From positions 1 to 34,543 of the forward strand of contig CAMBYC010000019.1 in assembly GCA_945871875.1 (NCBI GenBank): DNA of 34,543 bases, given 5' to 3'. The first letter of the stretch is position 1. The number at the start of each line of letters is the position of its first letter. The notes below the pieces were generated by a model, which saw nothing but the letters and a program-made list of their open reading frames with translations, was not told where the DNA came from and did not search any database. Below, in pieces: positions 29,240-34,543 of this stretch. The stretch is from Sphingobacterium thalpophilum (GTDB lineage Bacteria; Bacteroidota; Bacteroidia; Chitinophagales; Chitinophagaceae). The translations under genes and the position numbers were made by a program.

Positions 29240-29257
29240 CCCTAATAAAACAGTAAA

Positions 29258-30589
29258 ATGAACAAGATATTCGTAATTATACAAAGAGAATATTTAACTC
29301 GTGTAAAGAATAAAACCTTTATCATATCAACTTTTCTATTGCCGATAGTGATGGTATTATTTATTTTTGGTTCCACCTATTTTGCAATAAAATCTAGAGA
29401 AAAACAAAAAATAGCAGTTGTAAATGATCCTGGATTTTTTAAGAAATTCATGAAAAGTGATCCTAAATCAATCATTTTTGAATTTACAGAAGGCGTAGAC
29501 AGTTTGAATTATGAGTCGAAAGGGTATAATGGCATTTTATATTTACCCACATCAACTGGAAATAATAATTATGAATTGCGTTCAAACAAACAGTTTGGTA
29601 TAGAAGCCAATGAGTATGTAGAAAAGCAGATCAACAAAGCAGTAGAAAACAATTTGTTGCAACTAAGAGGTATTGATATTAATACAATAGATTCAATAGC
29701 TAAGGCAAATGATAATGCGGCAACTTTGAATAACGTAATAAGCGATGGTAAAGGCAAAACAAATGAATCTAATGCCGGTGTAGCTTATGGAGTTGGATAT
29801 GGAAGCGGCATATTGATTTACATTACCATGTTTATATTTGGTGCAATGGTAATGCGTGGTGTTGCAGAAGAAAAAATAAACCGAATAGCAGAAGTAATTG
29901 TATCCTCTTGCAAACCCTTTGAATTGATGTTTGGCAAAATAATTGGAATTGCTGCGGTTGGATTAACACAGTTTATTTTGTGGATTGTATTCATTTTTGT
30001 TATAATATCATCCATTCAATTTTTCTTGCCTTCAGAAATGATTCAACAAGTGCAAGAAACACAACAAGTGAGGCAACAAGTGCCGGGAGGTTCATCAGCT
30101 GCTATGATCACAAAAATTATGGAAGCAAAGAAAACTTTGGTAAACGGAGTAAATTGGCCATTGATCATTGTTTGCTTTTTGTTTTATTTTTTGGGTGGAT
30201 ATCTTTTTTATGCAGCATTGTTTGCAGCAATTGGCAGTGTAATCAATGAAGATCCTCAAGAAGCACAATCGCTTATGCTTCCGATAACAATGCCTATTAT
30301 TTTTGCATTTATAATATTAAACAGCGGTTTGCAAAACCCGAATAGTCCGATTGCGGTCTGGGCAAGTATAATTCCATTTACTTCTCCAATTGTAATGATG
30401 GGGAGAATTCCGTTTGGTGTTCCTGGTACTGTTCCAATTTGGCAATTGGCATTATCAATGGTAACACTAGTTGGAGGATTTCTTTTTACCACTTGGTTTG
30501 CTGGAAAAATTTATCGCACGGGTATTTTGATGTATGGTAAAAAAATCACATGGAAAGAAATGATAAGGTGGGTGGTAAGGGGTAAGTAG
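29258..30589 (+). CDS. ABC-2 type transporter permease (NatB-like)
   Basis: 443 aa; 'IIQREYLTRVKNKTFIISTFLLPIVMV' N-terminus; multiple TM segments; 'RGVAEEKINRIAEVIVSSCKPFELMFGKIIG' typical of this family; directly downstream of the ATPase. Confidence 0.92.
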   Translation: MNKIFVIIQREYLTRVKNKTFIISTFLLPIVMVLFIFGSTYFAIKSREKQKIAVVNDPGFFKKFMKSDPKSIIFEFTEGVDSLNYESKGYNGILYLPTSTGNNNYELRSNKQFGIEANEYVEKQINKAVENNLLQLRGIDINTIDSIAKANDNAATLNNVISDGKGKTNESNAGVAYGVGYGSGILIYITMFIFGAMVMRGVAEEKINRIAEVIVSSCKPFELMFGKIIGIAAVGLTQFILWIVFIFVIISSIQFFLPSEMIQQVQETQQVRQQVPGGSSAAMITKIMEAKKTLVNGVNWPLIIVCFLFYFLGGYLFYAALFAAIGSVINEDPQEAQSLMLPITMPIIFAFIILNSGLQNPNSPIAVWASIIPFTSPIVMMGRIPFGVPGTVPIWQLALSMVTLVGGFLFTTWFAGKIYRTGILMYGKKITWKEMIRWVVRGK

Positions 30590-30602
30590 TAAGTAGTAAG
30601 CC
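30562..30602 (+). repeat. Heptad array R8 (unit TAAGTAG) overlapping the last codons and stop of the ABC permease
   Basis: GATAAGG TGGGTGG TAAGGGG TAAGTAG TAAGTAG TAAGCC; stop TAG is 30587-30589. Confidence 0.93.
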
Positions 30603-30645
30603 ATTTTTTATTTTTAATATAGATATAATTAAAAAATAATTAAAG

Positions 30646-30678
30646 AGACGCGATTTATCGCGTCTTTTCTTTTTTGTA
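30646..30678 (+). terminator. Rho-independent terminator downstream of the ABC permease
   Basis: AGACGCGA-TTTA-TCGCGTCT stem-loop followed by TTTCTTTTTT. Confidence 0.9.
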
Positions 30679-30859
30679 ATTAAAATAAGATTAATCAATT
30701 GTTTTTGGTAAATGAGTTCTGTGATTAATATTTCAAAGTGTAAACTGGGCATGAAAACGATATTCTATAACCGTAGAATCTAAAAAATTTAATTAAATGC
30801 TGCTGATAATTAGCTTTTTACATCTAGTGCTTAGATGTAGTTTAATTTACAATATTGAA

Positions 30860-31807
30860 CTAAAAATTATAAAAACCTTGTATATCAGTAATCGCTGATT
30901 TAAATTCTTCCCATATTTGATTTATAATTTCACCAGCGGGTAGTATATCTTTTATTAAGGCACTTACCTGCCCTATTTCTAGTTCCCCGTCAATCATATT
31001 TCCTTCAAACATGCCCAATTTTGCCCTTCCTTTGCCTAAAATCTTTGATAATTCTTCTACACTAGCACCCCGAAGTTCAGCTTCCTCAATAATTTTATAA
31101 AATGCATTCTTTAACAAGCGAACGGGAACCAATTGCTTCATCATTAATTTAGTATCTCCCTCGTTTGCATTCACCACAGCTTGTTTAAAATTCAAATGCG
31201 ATGAAGCTTCCTCAGAAGCTACAAATCTCGTTCCTATTTGAACAGCGTCTGCACCCAAAACCATCGCCGCCAACATCTGCTTGCCTGTTGCAATTCCACC
31301 GGCAGCAATTACAGGAATTGAAACGGATTGTTTTACTAAAGGGATTAACACAAAACTCGTGGTCTCTTCTCTCCCATTGTGTCCACCTGCCTCAAAACCT
31401 TCTGCAACAATAGCATCACATCCTGCAGACTCTGCTTTCTGAGCAAAAACACTGCTGCTTACCACATGAACCACTTTTATTCCATTCTCTTTTAATCGAT
31501 CGGTCCAAGTTTTGGGATTCCCTGCTGAAGTGATTACAATTTTTACCCGCTCCTCTATTATTATTTTAATATGCTCCTCTATTTGTGGATAAAGTAGTGG
31601 AACATTAACACCAAAAGGCTTTGAGGTTGCTTCTTTACAAGCATTAATATGAAACCTCAAATTTTCTGGATGCATACTTCCACTTCCAATAATACCTAGC
31701 CCACCCGCATTGCTTACAGCACTTGCCAAACGCCAACCGCTTGCCCAAACCATTCCAGCTTGAACAATAGGATATTGAATATCAAACAATTGGGTTATTC
31801 TGTTCAT
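30860..31807 (-). CDS. Nitronate monooxygenase / FabK-like FMN protein
   Basis: 315 aa; 'YPIVQAGMVWASGWRLASAVSNAGGLGIIGSG', 'AIVAEGFEAGGHNG', 'PVIAAGGIATGKQMLAAMVLGADAVQIGTRFVASEEA'. Confidence 0.92.
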   Translation of the reverse strand: MNRITQLFDIQYPIVQAGMVWASGWRLASAVSNAGGLGIIGSGSMHPENLRFHINACKEATSKPFGVNVPLLYPQIEEHIKIIIEERVKIVITSAGNPKTWTDRLKENGIKVVHVVSSSVFAQKAESAGCDAIVAEGFEAGGHNGREETTSFVLIPLVKQSVSIPVIAAGGIATGKQMLAAMVLGADAVQIGTRFVASEEASSHLNFKQAVVNANEGDTKLMMKQLVPVRLLKNAFYKIIEEAELRGASVEELSKILGKGRAKLGMFEGNMIDGELEIGQVSALIKDILPAGEIINQIWEEFKSAITDIQGFYNF

Positions 31808-31833
31808 TAACTAAATCAACTTTTTTTACACAA

Positions 31834-32826
31834 TTAACCTAAATCAATCTCTGTATTGTCGCCAATGTTTAGCGTACGCGTTTCACCTTTTATTTCAGTA
31901 TCGCTTCCAATTAATGAAGCATTGAGCACTACATCATATAATTTTGAGAATGACCCAATTATAGAATCGCGTACAATTGAATAACTAATAACGGTTTGTT
32001 CACCAATAGCAACATTTGGGCCGATAATTGAATTTTTAATCACACTTCCCATAGCAATACTTACCGGTGGAATTATTATAACATTTTCAAAATCATGCTC
32101 TTCAGAAATAACACCACCAAATTTTTTCAACATCGTTGCATTGCTCTCTAAGATGTTTTCTTTTCTGCCACAATCAAACCAATTTTGCACTTTGAATGAG
32201 GTAAAATTTGCACCTCCTTTAATCATACATTCTAATGCATCAGTTAAACTGAATTCATCGTTTGATTTTAAACCAATGTTTAGGTTGTTTTCAAGACAAT
32301 CGAAGAGAAGGTTTGTTTCTAAAATTTTATACAACCCAACCAATGCCATATTAGACTTTGGAATCTGGGGTTTTTCAACAACATGGGTAATTAAACCCTT
32401 TTCATTTATTTCAGCAACCCCAAATAAACGAGGATCATCAACCTTTTTTAACCCTAAAACAGAACCTTCTTGATCTAAAAAAGCTTTAACTTCGTATTCA
32501 CAAATCGTATCTCCCAAAACAATAAAAACAGCATCATCTTGCACAATTTCTTTGGTAAGAAAAATGGCATGCCCTAAACCCTTTCTTTCGTTTTGCTGCA
32601 CAAAATGAAACTGCAAATGAGGATAATTCAATTTTACATAATCTTGAATTTTATCGCCCAAATATCCAATAACTAAAATAAACTCTTGTATTCCAGCATC
32701 TAGCAATTGGTCGATTATAATGCTCAATATATTTTTTCCAGCTAGCGGAATTAAAGCTTTAGGTTGGGTATAAGTATGTGGACGTAGTTTTGTACCGGCA
32801 CCTGCAACAGGGATTATAGCCTTCAT
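31834..32826 (-). CDS. Sugar-phosphate nucleotidyltransferase with C-terminal left-handed beta-helix
   Basis: 330 aa; 'MKAIIPVAGAGTKLRPHTYTQPKALIPLAGKNIL' NTP-binding motif; hexapeptide-like repeats in 'SVIKNSIIGPNVAIGEQTVISYSIVRDSIIGSFS'. Confidence 0.93.
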   Translation of the reverse strand: MKAIIPVAGAGTKLRPHTYTQPKALIPLAGKNILSIIIDQLLDAGIQEFILVIGYLGDKIQDYVKLNYPHLQFHFVQQNERKGLGHAIFLTKEIVQDDAVFIVLGDTICEYEVKAFLDQEGSVLGLKKVDDPRLFGVAEINEKGLITHVVEKPQIPKSNMALVGLYKILETNLLFDCLENNLNIGLKSNDEFSLTDALECMIKGGANFTSFKVQNWFDCGRKENILESNATMLKKFGGVISEEHDFENVIIIPPVSIAMGSVIKNSIIGPNVAIGEQTVISYSIVRDSIIGSFSKLYDVVLNASLIGSDTEIKGETRTLNIGDNTEIDLG

Positions 32827-32988
32827 AAAATTATAATTGATTCAATTCTTTGAGCAAAAGGAAACTTTTCGAGTGTTAAAAGTAATAAAGTTCTTTCTAC
32901 TTATAGATGAAATCTACTTAGATTTTCAATTTCTTAAAGATTTACACGCATTGTGTATATTTTTTTACTAATAATTTCTGTTACTAAT

Positions 32989-32996
32989 TATCTTTG
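32989..32996 (+). promoter_or_regulatory. Candidate Bacteroidota -7 element (TAnnTTTG) directly upstream of glyA
   Basis: TATCTTTG followed by CAAAATG; the ATG at 33001 is only 4 nt after the element. Confidence 0.5.
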
Positions 32997-33000
32997 CAAA

Positions 33001-34275
33001 ATGGATACCATAGTATTTGATTTAATACGAAAAGAACTTGAACGCCAACGCAACGGCATTGAATTGATTGCTTCTGAAAATTTTACGTCACATTCGGTGA
33101 TGATGGCAACGGGAAGTGTATTAACAAACAAATATGCAGAAGGATATCCGGGCAGAAGATATTATGGTGGTTGTGAAATTGTAGATGAAACTGAGCAATT
33201 GGCAATTGACAGAATTAAGCAGGTTTTTAATTGTGCTTATGCAAATGTTCAACCTCATAGTGGTGCACAAGCAAACGCTGCTGTAATGTTAGCGATTTTA
33301 AAACCTGGAGACGCTACTTTGGGATTAGATCTTGCTATGGGAGGTCATCTTACGCACGGATCTCCTGTAAACTTTAGCGGAAAAACATACAATGCCCATT
33401 TTTATGGTGTAATTAGAGAAACTGGTTTGATTGATTACGATATGCTTGAACAACAAGCAAGAACGCACAAACCTAAATTAATTTTTTGTGGTGCTTCTGC
33501 ATACAGCCGCGATTGGGATTATGCACGCATTCGTGCAGTAGCCAACGAAATTGGAGCATTGGTTTTGGCTGATATTGCTCACCCAGCGGGTTTAATTGCA
33601 AAGGGCCTTTTGGCTTCTCCTTTTAACCATTGTCATTTTGTTACCTCAACAACACATAAAACACTCCGTGGCCCTCGTGGTGGGATTATTTTGATGGGTA
33701 GCGATTTCGAAAACCCATTTGGATTGAAAGACCTCAAAGGAAATACCAGAATGATGAGTAACCTCCTTGATATGGCTGTTTTCCCTGGCACTCAAGGTGG
33801 TCCACTCGAACATGTTATTGCTGCAAAAGCAATCGCTTTTGGTGAAATCTTATCTGATGAATTCACTTCTTATGCTTTGCAAGTTCAAAAAAACGCCCAA
33901 GCAATGGCATCAGCTTTGGTAAAAAGAGATTACAACATCATAAGCGGCGGAACAGAAAACCATTTGATGCTCATCGATTTACGCAATAAATCTATTTCTG
34001 GCAAAAAAGCCCAAGAAACTTTAGACCGGGCTCATATCACTCTAAATAAAAATGCTGTTCCTTTTGATGACAAAAGTCCTTTTGTTACTTCAGGTATCCG
34101 CATTGGAGTGCCAGCAATTACCACGCGCGGCTTAGTTGAAAATGATATGGAAACTGTGGTAGATTTCATTGATCGCATAATGAAAAACATTGACAATGAA
34201 GAGAATGTAACAGTTGTTCGCAATGATGTCAAATCTTTTATGAGTAAATTCTCCTTATATCCTGAATTGCATTAA
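33001..34275 (+). CDS. glyA: Serine hydroxymethyltransferase
   Basis: '[53 protein letters not shown]', '[18 protein letters not shown]' PLP-Lys motif. ORF track starts at 32953, but the conserved SHMT N-terminus begins at [13 protein letters not shown] (33001). Confidence 0.97.
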   Translation: MDTIVFDLIRKELERQRNGIELIASENFTSHSVMMATGSVLTNKYAEGYPGRRYYGGCEIVDETEQLAIDRIKQVFNCAYANVQPHSGAQANAAVMLAILKPGDATLGLDLAMGGHLTHGSPVNFSGKTYNAHFYGVIRETGLIDYDMLEQQARTHKPKLIFCGASAYSRDWDYARIRAVANEIGALVLADIAHPAGLIAKGLLASPFNHCHFVTSTTHKTLRGPRGGIILMGSDFENPFGLKDLKGNTRMMSNLLDMAVFPGTQGGPLEHVIAAKAIAFGEILSDEFTSYALQVQKNAQAMASALVKRDYNIISGGTENHLMLIDLRNKSISGKKAQETLDRAHITLNKNAVPFDDKSPFVTSGIRIGVPAITTRGLVENDMETVVDFIDRIMKNIDNEENVTVVRNDVKSFMSKFSLYPELH

Positions 34276-34330
34276 TTTTATTGAACTAGTTCTATAATTG
34301 TAAACTAAAACAATTGTAATCTACTATATT

Positions 34331-34543
34331 ATGATACAACGAATACAAACTTTATGGCTGTTCCTTGCAGGTGTTGGTGGTTTATTAACTTATAAACTGC
34401 CACTTTGGACATGTCTATTGCAAGACAGTACCAATAAGTCTTTTTATGGAGCAGAAAACTTATTGTTGTTTGCACTAATTATTGTAACTAGCTTACTTGC
34501 TTTTTTCATTATTTTCTTGTTCAAAAATAGAAGTCGCCAAAAA
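34331..34543 (+). CDS. DUF4293-like small membrane protein (truncated by window edge)
   Basis: Frame from ATG 34331 stays open to the window end: MIQRIQTLWLFLAGVGGLLTYKLPLWTCLLQDSTNKSFYGAENLLLFALIIVTSLLAFFIIFLFKNRSRQK; the MIQRIQ start plus TM pattern is characteristic. Confidence 0.75.
   Translation, partial: MIQRIQTLWLFLAGVGGLLTYKLPLWTCLLQDSTNKSFYGAENLLLFALIIVTSLLAFFIIFLFKNRSRQK

Noticed and set aside
30819-30839. Hairpin TACATCTA-GTGCT-TAGATGTA in the ABC permease / FabK-like convergent spacer
   Set aside because: 8-bp AT-rich stem without a T-tract on either strand; cannot call a terminator or regulatory RNA.
31584-31592. Perfect DnaA-box sequence (TGTGGATAA = TTATCCACA reverse)
   Set aside because: Single copy inside the nitronate monooxygenase/FabK-like coding sequence (encodes part of YPQIEEH); no cluster, likely chance.
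1-34543. Search for CRISPR arrays, transposases, integrases, toxin-antitoxin or phage-defence genes
   Set aside because: No spaced direct-repeat array of CRISPR type and no such protein signatures; the heptad arrays have no unique spacers.

Overview
Bacteroidota-type (probably Chitinophagaceae-like) chromosomal window. The left ~16 kb is one long minus-strand operon with two SusC/SusD outer-membrane uptake pairs and three fasciclin (FAS1) lipoproteins. It is followed by a small carbohydrate-catabolism cluster: a GH88/GH105-like hydrolase, an aldo/keto reductase, a zinc alcohol dehydrogenase and a GH36-like TIM-barrel glycosidase. The right half is mostly housekeeping: M28 peptidase, tRNA-Ser(GCT), DnaA, a DUF3127 protein, an FAD oxidoreductase, a NatA/NatB-like ABC exporter, a nitronate monooxygenase/FabK-like protein, a sugar-nucleotidyltransferase, GlyA and a partial DUF4293 protein. 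The most unusual signal is intergenic. At least eight degenerate tandem arrays share an exact 7-nt period but have different unit sequences. They are often arranged as inverted pairs, sit at gene ends, sometimes supply the stop codon and last codons of the adjacent gene, and are nearly C-free on the strand leaving the gene. Other points of interest are the FAS1/SusCD operon with CBM-like C-terminal modules and the SSB-like C-terminal tip on the DUF3127 protein next to dnaA. No CRISPR array, transposase, phage gene or rRNA was seen.
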